From: Clostridiales bacterium | Lineage (GTDB): Bacteria; Bacillota; Clostridia; Saccharofermentanales; Saccharofermentanaceae | DNA length: 64,000 nt | Reading direction: 5' to 3' | Assembly: GCA_017478485.1 (NCBI GenBank) | Contig: JAFVDI010000031.1 | Location: 62,001-126,000, forward strand | Shown: piece by piece, positions 1-8,915 of the stretch | Layout of the letters: each line of letters begins with the position of its first letter | Position numbering within the stretch: position 1 is the stretch's first letter | Program-made: the position numbers and the translations under genes | Notes under the pieces: generated by a model | What the model was told of the DNA's origin: nothing | Databases searched by the model: none | What the model saw: only the letters and a program-made list of their open reading frames with translations

Positions 1-2
1 TT

Positions 3-116
3 ATCATCGACATGTTTATCGTCAGATATATTTTGTTCGCTGTGCTCTTCGTTATCTTTATGTGCATAGCTTATAAAAACAGGCAGATCGCCCTTAAGTT
101 TTTGAAAAGGAAATAG
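3..116 (+). CDS. C-terminal end of a membrane protein (partial)
   Basis: An open frame enters from the left edge and ends at TAG 114-116. The 37 visible residues form one strongly hydrophobic segment (around VRYILFAVLFVIFMCIA) followed by a basic tail ending in LKFLKRK, as in the last transmembrane helix and cytosolic tail of a multi-pass protein. Its place just upstream of surface-sugar genes suggests a polysaccharide-related membrane protein such as a flippase or acyltransferase, but that is inference from context. The family cannot be identified. Confidence 0.5.
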   Translation: MIDMFIVRYILFAVLFVIFMCIAYKNRQIALKFLKRK

Positions 117-145
117 GTAGAAAATATGAAAATGGTCAGTTTTAT

Positions 146-178
146 GTTAAACTTATTTGTTTAACAAAGTGCTATATT
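146..178 (+). promoter_or_regulatory. Inverted repeat and possible -10 upstream of pseB
   Basis: GTTAAAC (146-152) and GTTTAAC (159-165) form a perfect 7-bp inverted repeat with a 6-base spacer. TATATT at 173-178 is a plausible -10, 24 bases ahead of the pseB ATG, and TAGGAGGAGA gives a strong ribosome-binding site. No good -35 is visible, so the promoter call is tentative. The repeat could be an operator. Confidence 0.35.
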
Positions 179-201
179 CCGTAATGTAGGAGGAGAAGAT
201 A

Positions 202-1197
202 ATGTTAACTAACCAGACGATTTTGATTACGGGTGGAACAGGGTCATTCGGCAACACCTTTGTACCCATGACCTTGGCGAAATATAATCCTAAAAAAATC
301 ATTATTTACAGCCGTGATGAGATGAAGCAATGGAATATGGCCAAGAAGTTTCAAGGCGATAAGCGAGTCCGTTTCTTTATTGGCGATGTCAGGGATAAGG
401 ACAGACTGTACAGAGCTCTTTCCGGTGTTGATTACGTTGTTCATGCTGCTGCGACTAAGATCGTTCCGACAGCTGAATATAATCCGTTTGAATGCATTAA
501 GACCAATATTAACGGTGCAATGAACCTCATAGACGCTTGTATCGACACAGGAGTTAAGCGTCTTGTTGCGCTTTCCACGGATAAAGCAAGTTCACCTGTT
601 AATCTTTACGGTGCTACCAAACTCTGCTCTGATAAGGTTTTCATAGCAGGTAACAGTTATACAGGCGGAAAGACGAAATTCGCTGTAGTCCGTTACGGTA
701 ACGTTATGGGCTCAAGAGGATCTGTCATTCCTTATTTCATTGAGACTGCAAAGAGTGGAAAGCTTACTATTACCGACAAGCGCATGACACGTTTCATGAT
801 CTCACTTGAGCAGGGCGTAGAGCTTGTATGGCATGCATTTGAAGACATGGAAGGCGGAGAGATCTATGTTAAGAAGATCCCTTCCATGAATATCTGTGAT
901 ATTGCAACTGCTGTTGATCCCAACGCTGAACAGGTTGAGATCGGTATCCGTCCCGGTGAAAAGCTTCATGAACAGATGATCGGTGTTGAAGATGCATATT
1001 ACACATATGAGTATCCTGAGCACTTTAAGATCCTTCCCCAGATCTGCAATTGGGGACCGTTTGATGCCATGATCAAGGGCGGTAAGAAAGTACCTGAAGG
1101 ATTCAGCTATACAAGCGATAACAACAAGGAATGGATGACTATTCCTCAGCTTCAGGAATGGATCGAGAAGAACCGCGTAAAGATCGGCAGCATATAA
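202..1197 (+). CDS. pseB: UDP-GlcNAc 4,6-dehydratase (5-inverting), PseB
   Basis: First enzyme of CMP-pseudaminic acid synthesis: it removes water from UDP-GlcNAc and inverts C5. The 331-residue protein is a short-chain dehydrogenase/reductase of typical PseB length. It opens with the NAD(P)-binding motif TGGTGSFGNTF (residues 10-20), carries the conserved stretch HAAATKIVPTAEYNP near residue 81, and has the YGATK catalytic Tyr-Lys pair near residue 136. The ATG at 202 follows TAGGAGGAGA and is the first gene of a tight six-gene operon. The five other enzymes of the pathway follow directly, which makes pseudaminic acid much more likely than another use of this fold. A cytosolic enzyme. Confidence 0.93.
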   Translation: MLTNQTILITGGTGSFGNTFVPMTLAKYNPKKIIIYSRDEMKQWNMAKKFQGDKRVRFFIGDVRDKDRLYRALSGVDYVVHAAATKIVPTAEYNPFECIKTNINGAMNLIDACIDTGVKRLVALSTDKASSPVNLYGATKLCSDKVFIAGNSYTGGKTKFAVVRYGNVMGSRGSVIPYFIETAKSGKLTITDKRMTRFMISLEQGVELVWHAFEDMEGGEIYVKKIPSMNICDIATAVDPNAEQVEIGIRPGEKLHEQMIGVEDAYYTYEYPEHFKILPQICNWGPFDAMIKGGKKVPEGFSYTSDNNKEWMTIPQLQEWIEKNRVKIGSI

Positions 1198-1219
1198 TTA
1201 ACAACCGAAGGTAAGGACA

Positions 1220-2413
1220 ATGACGGAATTAGCGATTAATGGCGGAAAGCCTGTTTTTGAAAAGAAGATAGGATATGGTCATCAGTATATCGACGATGCT
1301 GATATTCAGGCTGTTGTCGATGTTCTTAAAAGTGATTTCCTTACTTGCGGTCCAAAGATTACTGAGGCTGAGGCCAAGCTTTGTGAGATAACTGGTGCCA
1401 AGCATGCAGTCTTGATCGCAAACGGTACTGCTGCTCTTCATGCTGCAGCATTTGCCGCAGGAATTAGTGAAGGTGATGAAGTCATTACCACGCCGATTAC
1501 TTTTGCCGCATCTGCAAACTGCGCGCTGTATTGCGGCGGAAAGCCCGTTTTTGCCGATATCGATCCGGAGACTTACAATATCGATCCTGACAGCATTGAA
1601 AAGTGCATTACAGATAAGACAAAAGCCGTAGTTGCAGTCGATTTTACAGGTCAGGCCGTTAATGTTGAAAGGATCCGTGAGATCTGTGACAGGCATAATC
1701 TTATCTTCATTGAAGATGCGGCTCATTCTCTTGGCACAAAGTATAACGGCAAACAGGTCGGAAGCCTGGCTGATATGACAGAATTCAGTTTCCATCCTGT
1801 TAAGACTTGTACAGCCGGTGAGGGCGGTGCAGTTACGACTGATGATGATGAATTGTATAAGAAGCTTCTCCTCTTCAGAACACATGGCATTACACGTGTT
1901 CAGGATTGGATGGATAAGCCGAGCGAAGGCGGATGGTATTATCAGCAGATCGATCTTGGTTATAACTATCGTATGACGGATATCCAGGCTGCTCTCCTGA
2001 CTTCTCAGCTGGCAAAGCTCGATATGTTTGCCGCAAGGAGAAAAGAGCTGGTTAAGCGCTATGATGAAGCTTTCAATGCTATGCCTGAGATTACGGTCCA
2101 GAAGGAAATACCTCAGTCTGATACCGTGCGTCATCTTTATATCATTCAGCTGAATACAGAAATGCTGAAGTGTGGCAGAAAAGAAGTGTTTGATGCACTT
2201 CAGGCAGAGGGAGTCGGTGTTAATGTTCACTACATTCCCGTATATACCTTCCCGTATTATCAGAAACTCGGTTATAAGATGGGAAGTTGTCCTAACGCCG
2301 AAAAACTTTATGAGCGCATTATATCCATTCCGTTGTTCTATTCTATGACCGATGAAGACCAAACTAAGGTCATCGAGGCGATAAAGAAAATTATTGACTA
2401 TTACAGGATTTGA
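1220..2413 (+). CDS. pseC: UDP-4-keto-6-deoxy-sugar C4 aminotransferase, PseC
   Basis: PLP-dependent aminotransferase of the DegT/DnrJ/EryC1 family, 397 residues, second step of the pseudaminic acid pathway (adds the C4 amino group using glutamate). The sequence shows the family's N-terminal sugar-binding start, GTAALHAAAFA near residue 68, the IEDAAHSLG PLP-contact segment, and the Schiff-base lysine in FSFHPVKTCTAGEGGA (about residue 194). It starts 22 bases after pseB, with GGTAAGGAC as a modest ribosome-binding site. The large antisense frame over this gene is a shadow. DegT family members act on many sugars; the pseudaminate assignment rests on the operon. Confidence 0.92.
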   Translation: MTELAINGGKPVFEKKIGYGHQYIDDADIQAVVDVLKSDFLTCGPKITEAEAKLCEITGAKHAVLIANGTAALHAAAFAAGISEGDEVITTPITFAASANCALYCGGKPVFADIDPETYNIDPDSIEKCITDKTKAVVAVDFTGQAVNVERIREICDRHNLIFIEDAAHSLGTKYNGKQVGSLADMTEFSFHPVKTCTAGEGGAVTTDDDELYKKLLLFRTHGITRVQDWMDKPSEGGWYYQQIDLGYNYRMTDIQAALLTSQLAKLDMFAARRKELVKRYDEAFNAMPEITVQKEIPQSDTVRHLYIIQLNTEMLKCGRKEVFDALQAEGVGVNVHYIPVYTFPYYQKLGYKMGSCPNAEKLYERIISIPLFYSMTDEDQTKVIEAIKKIIDYYRI

Positions 2414-2416
2414 TTT

Positions 2417-3106
2417 ATGGCAAGAGTAGCAATTATTACTGCACGGGGCGGAAGTAAAAGGATACCGAAAAAGAACATTAAGGATTTCTGCGGAAAACCC
2501 ATTATTGCTTATAGCATTAAGGCCGCTATAGACAGCAATGTATTTGATGAGGTCATGGTTTCAACTGACAGTGAAGAGATAGCTGAGGTTGCCAGTTCTT
2601 ATGGCGCGAAAGTTCCTTTTTTACGCTCTGAAAACACCAGTAATGATTTTGCTACAACAGCAGATGTACTCGAGGAAGTATTGAATACATACAAAGCTGA
2701 AGGAAAGGTATTTGATTCATTCGCATGTATCTATCCGACAGCACCGTTTATTACCAGTGAAAGATTGGCTGAAGCTGCTGGCATTCTTGATGATGGCAGT
2801 GATGCCGTTATATCAGTTGTCAGATACAGTTTTCCTCCGCAGAGAGCATTTATCATAAAAGAAGGAAAATTGAATTATCAGTACCCACAATATGAGAAAT
2901 CGAGAAGTCAGGATCTTGAGCCTGTTTATCATGATTGCGGACAGTTTTATTTTTGCAGAACTGAAAAATTCCTTGAATGTCATTCGCTTATTCTTCCGAA
3001 TACAAAGCCTTATATATTGCCTGAAGAGGAAGTTCAGGATATCGATACAGTCTCTGACTGGCTGATAGCTGAAGCTAAGTATACAGTTCTGCATAACGGA
3101 GAATAA
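2417..3106 (+). CDS. pseF: CMP-pseudaminate cytidylyltransferase, PseF
   Basis: Activates pseudaminic acid with CTP to CMP-pseudaminate, the sugar donor. At 229 residues it has normal length for the CMP-NeuAc synthetase-like family and begins with the nucleotide-binding motif ARGGSKRIPKKNIKDFCGKP (residues 9-28). STDSEEIAEVA and the YPTAPF segment further in are also typical. It starts 3 bases after the pseC stop, so it is translationally linked. Pathway logic places it last although it sits third in the operon. Confidence 0.92.
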   Translation: MARVAIITARGGSKRIPKKNIKDFCGKPIIAYSIKAAIDSNVFDEVMVSTDSEEIAEVASSYGAKVPFLRSENTSNDFATTADVLEEVLNTYKAEGKVFDSFACIYPTAPFITSERLAEAAGILDDGSDAVISVVRYSFPPQRAFIIKEGKLNYQYPQYEKSRSQDLEPVYHDCGQFYFCRTEKFLECHSLILPNTKPYILPEEEVQDIDTVSDWLIAEAKYTVLHNGE

Positions 3107-3108
3107 CC

Positions 3109-4161
3109 ATGTTTCATCTGTTTGAAAAGATTAATAATGACGGTGTATATGTAATTGCCGAAATGAGCGCGAATCACGGGGGCAGTCTTGAGAATGCCCT
3201 TCAGATAGTCAGGGAAGCTGCTAAAGCCGGTGCTGACTGCGTTAAGATCCAAACATATACGGCAGACAGCATAACAATAGATTGTGACAATGAGTATTTT
3301 CAGATCCATGGAGGACTCTGGGACGGATATAAGCTTCACGATCTCTATAATGATGCCGGTACTCCATATGAATGGCATAAGGCCATCAAGGATGAGTGTG
3401 AAAAGTGCGGCGTGGATTTCCTTTCAACCCCGTTTGATCCTAATGCTGTTGACTTTCTGGAAGAGCTTGGCGTTGAGGCTTATAAGATAGCAAGTTTCGA
3501 ACTTAATGATATTCCTTTGATAGAGTATGCTGCATCTAAACTCAAGCCGATGATTATGTCTTGCGGTATGGCTTCTCCAGAAGAGATACAGGATGCTGTA
3601 GATGCCTGCAAACGTGCAGGAAACGACAAGATTGTTCTTCTTAAGTGCTGCAGTGAGTATCCCGCAAACTGGGAAGATATGCATCTTGGTAATATTCCTG
3701 ATATGAGAAAACGTTTTGGCGTTCATGTCGGTCTTTCAGATCACAGTTTCGGAAGTATTGGCGCTGTGGTAGCGGTATCGCTTGGAGCTCGAGTAATTGA
3801 AAAACACGTAAAGATCGATGGTATAGAGAGTGCAGACTCTGCTTTCAGCATGACAATGGATGAGTTTGCGAAAATGGTTAGTGATGCTAATAATGCAAGG
3901 CTGATTGCACAAGGTCCTGATTATAGTTTGTCAGCGAAGGAACAGTCTTCAACGGTGTTCCGTAGAAGCCTTTTTGCTGTTAAAGATATCGAAGTCGGTG
4001 ATGTGATTACTTCTGAAAATGTCAGAAGCATCAGACCCAGTACTGGAATCCCGCCTAAGTATCTGAAGTGTATTATCGGCAAAAAGGCAAAGTCAGCAGT
4101 GAAGTTTGGTCAGCCGATAACACAAGAGTTTTTAGAAGAATTGCAGGGTCAGGGTGATTGA
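3109..4161 (+). CDS. pseI: Pseudaminic acid synthase, PseI
   Basis: Condenses phosphoenolpyruvate with the free hydrolysed 6-deoxy-diacetamido sugar to give pseudaminic acid. The 350-residue protein has the NeuB-type TIM barrel (about residues 10-270), with IAEMSANHGG near residue 18, KIQTYTADS near residue 47 and LSDHSFG near residue 207, followed by a C-terminal SAF (antifreeze-like) domain beginning near RSLFAVKDIEVGDVIT. It starts 2 bases after pseF. NeuB (sialic) and LegI (legionaminic) have the same fold, so the substrate is inferred from the neighbouring pseB, pseC, pseG and pseH. Confidence 0.92.
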   Translation: MFHLFEKINNDGVYVIAEMSANHGGSLENALQIVREAAKAGADCVKIQTYTADSITIDCDNEYFQIHGGLWDGYKLHDLYNDAGTPYEWHKAIKDECEKCGVDFLSTPFDPNAVDFLEELGVEAYKIASFELNDIPLIEYAASKLKPMIMSCGMASPEEIQDAVDACKRAGNDKIVLLKCCSEYPANWEDMHLGNIPDMRKRFGVHVGLSDHSFGSIGAVVAVSLGARVIEKHVKIDGIESADSAFSMTMDEFAKMVSDANNARLIAQGPDYSLSAKEQSSTVFRRSLFAVKDIEVGDVITSENVRSIRPSTGIPPKYLKCIIGKKAKSAVKFGQPITQEFLEELQGQGD

Positions 4162-4650
4162 GTGGCACAAGGATTTGATACCATTGAGACTGGGCGCCTT
4201 TTGTTGAGAGGAATAGATGAAAGTGACGCGGAACTTATTGTTGAGTGGCGTTCTGTTCCTGATGTGTATCGATTCTTTAAATCTCCGCATAAGATTACTT
4301 TTGACGAGCATATGAACTGGTATAGAAACAGCTATCTGAAGAATAGTGAACGTTTTGACTGGATCTGTATTGAAAAAGAGAGCAAGCGACGGATTGGAGT
4401 ATTTGGCCTGATCAGAGATGGAGACAAAGCGCAAATTAATTATTTGCTTGCTCCTGAGGGACAGCATAAAGGGTTTGCTGCAGAAGCTGTGTCTAAACTG
4501 ATTGAATATGCAACAGAAAAGTGGAATTGCAAACAAGTGGTCGCAGAGATTCATAGAAATAATAAACCATCACTTGCACTGGTGGTGAAACTCGGATTTA
4601 AAAAAGTTTCTGAGGATGAGCAATTTGAAATTTACGGGATCACGGTATAA
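4162..4650 (+). CDS. pseH: Pseudaminic acid pathway N-acetyltransferase, PseH
   Basis: GNAT-family acetyltransferase of 162 residues that acetylates the C4 amino group of the PseC product using acetyl-CoA. The N-terminal GRLLLRGIDESDAELIVEWR and WICIEKESKRRIGVFGLI match the PseH/RimJ-like layout. The acetyl-CoA loop is in PEGQHKGFAAEAVSKLIEY. It uses a GTG start immediately after the pseI TGA, so it is probably coupled. Function is set mainly by the operon, since GNAT proteins alone are hard to assign. Confidence 0.87.
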   Translation: MAQGFDTIETGRLLLRGIDESDAELIVEWRSVPDVYRFFKSPHKITFDEHMNWYRNSYLKNSERFDWICIEKESKRRIGVFGLIRDGDKAQINYLLAPEGQHKGFAAEAVSKLIEYATEKWNCKQVVAEIHRNNKPSLALVVKLGFKKVSEDEQFEIYGITV

Positions 4651-4653
4651 GTT

Positions 4654-5679
4654 TTGATACTGATAAGAACTGATGCAAATGAGAACATAGGAATCGGGCA
4701 TATGATGAGATGCCTTTCTGTTGCACGTGCGTTTGAAAATAAAGGTGAGAATTTGCTTTTTGTTACGGCTGACCACAAAGGTGATTCTTTGATAAATCAG
4801 CAAGGGTTTCAAACAGTTTGTCTGGACAGTGAATGGTCTGATCCTAAAAACGAGAAGATAGATTCTGTTATAGAAAAATATCACCCTGATCTCATTCTTG
4901 TGGATTCATACTTTGTTACAGAACAATATATGGAAAACCTAAGTAAAAAAGTATGCACGGCATATTTTGATGATCTTAATGCGCACTGCTGGAAAGTAAA
5001 CTATATAATCAATTACAACATTTTTGCCAGTGTGTTTGATTATTCATCATATGTAGGCACCTCGACAAAACTGTTGCTGAATCCACAATATGCTCCTATG
5101 AGGGATGAATTCAAAAATTGCTCAGCACATAAGATAAAAGATGTTACTGATATCCTTTTTTCTGCAGGCGGTTCTGATCCGGAACGTGTTACTGAGAAGG
5201 TGTTATCAGCAATATGTCCTAAAATGCCTGGAGTTAGATTTCACCTGATCGTTGGTGCGTTGAATCCGAGACTCGGGGAGATCAAAATGCTTTCCGATAA
5301 TCTTGAAAATGTTGCTCTTCATATTAATGAGAGGCATATGTCTGATTTGATGAACACATGTGATGTTGCGGTAGCGGCAGCCGGAATGACACTTTATGAA
5401 TTATGTGCCACGGGATTACCAACATTAACATACACATTAGCTGACAATCAATTGGTAGCAGCAGAACAATTTAATAAGCAAGGAATTATGCTTTCTGCCG
5501 GCGATTGCCGTGGAGATGACGGATTTATAAACAGGCTTGCAACTCAGCTTTCTAAACTTGTCGGTGATGTGGAACTTAGAAGTGTTTTATCAGAAAAAAT
5601 GCAGAAACTTGTTGATGGAGAAGGTGCTGAAAGGATCACCGGAGAATTGCTCTCACATTTTGGAGAAACTACTGATTAA
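4654..5679 (+). CDS. pseG: UDP-2,4-diacetamido-2,4,6-trideoxy-L-altropyranose hydrolase, PseG
   Basis: Removes UDP from the pathway intermediate, releasing the free sugar for PseI. The 341-residue protein has the GT-B fold of the MurG/GT28-like group. The N-terminus shows RTDANENIGIGHMMRCLSVA (about residues 4-23), which carries the conserved GxGHxxR motif with the catalytic His, and the C-terminal half has VAAAGMTLYELCATGLP near residue 247. The start is a TTG three bases after pseH with no strong ribosome-binding site, so translation probably depends on coupling. Its 3' end overlaps the convergent glycosyltransferase gene by 27 bases. PseG rather than a 2-epimerising hydrolase indicates pseudaminate, not legionaminate. 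Confidence 0.9.
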   Translation: MILIRTDANENIGIGHMMRCLSVARAFENKGENLLFVTADHKGDSLINQQGFQTVCLDSEWSDPKNEKIDSVIEKYHPDLILVDSYFVTEQYMENLSKKVCTAYFDDLNAHCWKVNYIINYNIFASVFDYSSYVGTSTKLLLNPQYAPMRDEFKNCSAHKIKDVTDILFSAGGSDPERVTEKVLSAICPKMPGVRFHLIVGALNPRLGEIKMLSDNLENVALHINERHMSDLMNTCDVAVAAAGMTLYELCATGLPTLTYTLADNQLVAAEQFNKQGIMLSAGDCRGDDGFINRLATQLSKLVGDVELRSVLSEKMQKLVDGEGAERITGELLSHFGETTD

Positions 5680-6756
5680 TTCATTCAGTTCTTCAAATGA
5701 CTCAGGAATTGATATTTTTGACGGATCAGCATATATCTCCTTTATTGAATCATACATTTTAGTGCGCTGATCATCGAATCCGCTTTTCATTGGGAAGAGC
5801 TTATAGAGCAGTACTATGTGCGGTTCCTGGTTGAAGATGATCTTAGGCGTTAGGATGGATGTGGAACTTAATACTATCAGGGTTTTGCTTGAAAAATCAG
5901 AGCACAGGCAAAGCATCTCGAAAGGTACAGAATTATCCGTATATTCTTTGCATCCGTAACGGTTCATCTTCTTGTCACGCGGATGTTTTTTTACACAGAC
6001 TTTTCCGTTTAATGCATCGCATATTTTTTGAATCTGTTCCTGATACTTGTCAGCTTCTTCTTTAACCATTACTTCGTATGGCATTGTATCAAGAATGATA
6101 AACGGTTCTTCGATCGTTTTGATTGAATCCGTTTCAAAGACTTGCTCAATTACGCTTTGGATCTTATCAGAAGCATTGAAATAAGGAACACGTCCGATCG
6201 TTTCTGTCGTATCAGGATGGATCATGTTATACAGTTCCGGAGAATACAAAAGTTTCGAGCTTTTTGCGGGAACAACGGAACGCCGTAAAACTGTCTTGAT
6301 AAACCTGTCTGATGAGCTTTCGCGGTTGACAATATTGTTGTCATAACTGCCCTCGCCATCATCATAGTAAACGAATTCAACATCAATTTTATGTAGATTT
6401 ACATATTGTACGATCTGATTAGAGATAAAAGTATTGTTGGATAAATAAACGGTGTCGTAATCAAATCCATGAGGAAACATTTTTTTGATTATGCTGTTTA
6501 GGAACAGATATGACAGAGTAATCATTATTTTCCTTTTTGTTCTATTGGAATTGCGTATTTTATTTAATACTTCGATCTCTTTAGCGTTGAAAACATTGTT
6601 GAATATAGAGAGCTTCCTGATATTGGAGACGTATTTATCTGAATTGCGGCTTTGAGGGTCGATAATAATATCTGAGTTATTTCCAAATGACATGCACATC
6701 GATATGGATGAAATAATCTGAAAAGGTGTAGTACAGATGAAAAGTTCCTTTTTCAT
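5653..6756 (-). CDS. GT52/sialyltransferase-like glycosyltransferase, candidate pseudaminyltransferase
   Basis: The 367-residue protein resembles the GT52 / bacterial lipooligosaccharide sialyltransferase group. It has an N-terminal Rossmann-like start (FICTTPFQIISSISMC), a YYDDGEGSYDNN segment near residue 136 that matches the family's D-D/E-G catalytic motif, a KKHPRD segment in the C-terminal half matching the family's HP motif that binds the CMP part of the donor, and an LSSTSI segment beyond it. It has no clear membrane helix, as usual for these inner-leaflet enzymes. It faces the pse operon and overlaps the end of pseG. Family members use CMP-nonulosonates, so CMP-pseudaminate as donor is an inference from location. 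The region looks more AT-rich than the trp region. Confidence 0.68.
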   Translation of the reverse strand: MKKELFICTTPFQIISSISMCMSFGNNSDIIIDPQSRNSDKYVSNIRKLSIFNNVFNAKEIEVLNKIRNSNRTKRKIMITLSYLFLNSIIKKMFPHGFDYDTVYLSNNTFISNQIVQYVNLHKIDVEFVYYDDGEGSYDNNIVNRESSSDRFIKTVLRRSVVPAKSSKLLYSPELYNMIHPDTTETIGRVPYFNASDKIQSVIEQVFETDSIKTIEEPFIILDTMPYEVMVKEEADKYQEQIQKICDALNGKVCVKKHPRDKKMNRYGCKEYTDNSVPFEMLCLCSDFSSKTLIVLSSTSILTPKIIFNQEPHIVLLYKLFPMKSGFDDQRTKMYDSIKEIYADPSKISIPESFEELNELISSFSKM

Positions 6757-6974
6757 GATTTGTTTATGCCAATCCTTTCAATTGAAATCCCTTGAATATT
6801 ATTGTCTGAAATTTCCTTTGAAGTATGCGTCATATTTTAAGATAAGTCAAACTACACTGCGCTCATTTAAGAGTCTATGATACAATAAAGAGTTAGAAAT
6901 AATCAGGTTTAGTATATTGATATAATTGAGAGTTATTTCATGCAATTTAATGATAATGGTAGGAGTGAGTTAAT

Positions 6975-7994
6975 ATGACAATTATAGTTACAGGCGGTGC
7001 CGGCTTCATTGGCGGAAACTATATTCATTATCATCTTAAGGAGCATCCTGAAGACAGGGTTGTTTGCGTTGATAAGCTTACATATGCAGGTAATCTTTCC
7101 ACGCTTGCTCCTGTTATGGATAATCCTAACTTCAGATTTGTTAAACTCGATATCTGTGACAGGGAAGGCGTAATGAAGCTTTTCGAGGAAGAAAAGCCGG
7201 ATGTAGTCATTAACTTTGCTGCTGAGTCTCATGTTGACCGTTCTATTGAAGATCCCGGTATCTTCCTTCAGACAAACATAATTGGTACAGCTACCATGAT
7301 GGATGCCTGCAGGGCATTCGGTAATGTCAGATATCATCAGGTAAGTACTGACGAGGTATATGGGGATCTTCCACTGGACCGTCCTGATCTTTTCTTTACT
7401 GAGACAACACCTATACACACATCCAGCCCTTACAGTTCATCAAAGGCAGGAGCAGATCTTTTGGTTATGGCTTACTACAGAACTTATGGCCTGCCGGTAA
7501 CTATCTCACGCTGCTCCAATAACTATGGCCCTTATCATTTCCCCGAGAAGCTCATTCCTTTGATGATAGCTAACTGCTTGAATGACAAGCCGCTTCCGGT
7601 ATATGGAGAAGGCAAGAACGTACGTGACTGGCTCTATGTTGAGGATCACTGCAAAGCTATCGATCTGATCGTACGTAAGGGCAGGATTGGTGAAGTCTAT
7701 AACGTAGGCGGTCATAATGAGATGGCTAACATTGATATCGTAAAGCTCATTATTAAAGAACTTGGCAAATCCGAAGATCTGATCACTTATGTTACTGACC
7801 GTAAGGGTCATGATCTGCGTTATGCTATCGATCCGACTAAGATCCATAATGAACTCGGCTGGCTTCCTGAAACTAAGTTTGCTGACGGCATCAAGAAGAC
7901 GATCAAATGGTATCTGGACAACAGATCCTGGTGGGAAGAGATCATATCAGGTGAATACCAGAACTACTATGACAAGATGTATGGTAACAGGTAA
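6975..7994 (+). CDS. rmlB: dTDP-glucose 4,6-dehydratase, RmlB
   Basis: Second step of dTDP-L-rhamnose synthesis: dTDP-glucose to dTDP-4-keto-6-deoxyglucose. The 339-residue SDR protein begins with GGAGFIGGNY (NAD-binding), has the STDEVYGDLP signature near residue 122 and the YSSSKAGAD catalytic Tyr/Lys near residue 155, all standard RmlB motifs. ATG 6975 is preceded by GGTAGGAGTGAG. TATAAT at 6921-6926 is a possible -10. It opens the rmlB-D-C-A operon that supplies activated rhamnose for cell-surface polysaccharide. Confidence 0.95.
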   Translation: MTIIVTGGAGFIGGNYIHYHLKEHPEDRVVCVDKLTYAGNLSTLAPVMDNPNFRFVKLDICDREGVMKLFEEEKPDVVINFAAESHVDRSIEDPGIFLQTNIIGTATMMDACRAFGNVRYHQVSTDEVYGDLPLDRPDLFFTETTPIHTSSPYSSSKAGADLLVMAYYRTYGLPVTISRCSNNYGPYHFPEKLIPLMIANCLNDKPLPVYGEGKNVRDWLYVEDHCKAIDLIVRKGRIGEVYNVGGHNEMANIDIVKLIIKELGKSEDLITYVTDRKGHDLRYAIDPTKIHNELGWLPETKFADGIKKTIKWYLDNRSWWEEIISGEYQNYYDKMYGNR

Positions 7995-8000
7995 TTACAG

Positions 8001-8915
8001 ATGAAGATCTTTGTAACCGGTGTATGCGGCCAGCTCGGCCATGATGTTGTAAACAATGCAGCAGCCAGAGGATATGAAGCTGTAGGATCGGATATACAGT
8101 CCGAGTATTCCGGCGTTGCTGACGGAAGTGCAGTAACATCAGCTCCTTATGTTCAGCTTGACATAACTGACAAAGAAGCAGTTAAAACTGTGATATCCGA
8201 GATCAAACCTGATGTCATCATTCATTGTGCTGCATGGACAGCTGTTGATGCTGCTGAAGATGAGGAGAACAGGGAGAAAGTTCATTCCATTAATGCTCTT
8301 GGCACCGGATATATTGCTGAAGCAGCTAAATCGATCGATTGTAAGATGCTCTATCTTTCTACCGATTATGTGTTTGACGGTAAAGGTGATCGTCCCTGGG
8401 AACCTGATGACAAGTGCTATGCGCCTTTGAATGTATATGGACAGAGTAAGCTTGACGGTGAACTTGCCGTTTCATCTATTTTGGATAAATTCTTTATCGT
8501 ACGCATTGCATGGGTATTCGGTCTTAACGGAAAGAATTTCATCAAGACCATGATCAATGTAGGCAAGACACACGATACAGTACGTGTTGTAAACGATCAG
8601 ATCGGAACACCTACTTACACCTTAGATCTGGCCAGGCTTCTTGTTGATATGGTAGAAACCGATAAGTATGGTTATTATCATGCAACCAACGAAGGTGGTT
8701 ATATTTCATGGTATGACTTCTGCTGCGAGTTCTATAAACAGTACGGACTTAATACCAAGGTTATTCCGGTTACTACGGAAGAGTATGGCCTTTCAAAGGC
8801 AGCTCGTCCTTTTAACAGCAGACTGGATAAGAGTAAATTGGTTCAGGCCGGTTTTAAACCTTTGCCTGACTGGAAAGATGCAGTAAAAAGATATTTGGCG
8901 GAGGCAGAACTGTAA
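8001..8915 (+). CDS. rmlD: dTDP-4-dehydrorhamnose reductase, RmlD
   Basis: Final reduction to dTDP-L-rhamnose with NAD(P)H. 304 residues, SDR fold: GVCGQLGHDV at the N-terminus, HCAAWTAVDAAE near residue 74, STDYVFDG near residue 119 and YGQSKLDGE (catalytic Tyr/Lys) near residue 147 are typical RmlD motifs. It starts 6 bases after rmlB, and its stop overlaps the rmlC start (TAATGG). A cytosolic enzyme. Confidence 0.94.
   Translation: MKIFVTGVCGQLGHDVVNNAAARGYEAVGSDIQSEYSGVADGSAVTSAPYVQLDITDKEAVKTVISEIKPDVIIHCAAWTAVDAAEDEENREKVHSINALGTGYIAEAAKSIDCKMLYLSTDYVFDGKGDRPWEPDDKCYAPLNVYGQSKLDGELAVSSILDKFFIVRIAWVFGLNGKNFIKTMINVGKTHDTVRVVNDQIGTPTYTLDLARLLVDMVETDKYGYYHATNEGGYISWYDFCCEFYKQYGLNTKVIPVTTEEYGLSKAARPFNSRLDKSKLVQAGFKPLPDWKDAVKRYLAEAEL

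Noticed and set aside
1229..2362. Long antisense open frame (377 codons) over pseC
   Set aside because: The plus strand encodes a full aminotransferase with all motifs; the antisense translation has no domain texture and is Cys- and Ile-rich, typical of a shadow.
202..5679. Legionaminic or sialic acid pathway in place of pseudaminic acid
   Set aside because: PseG-type hydrolase, 5-inverting dehydratase, PseC and PseH form the pseudaminate set; no NeuC-like 2-epimerising hydrolase is present.
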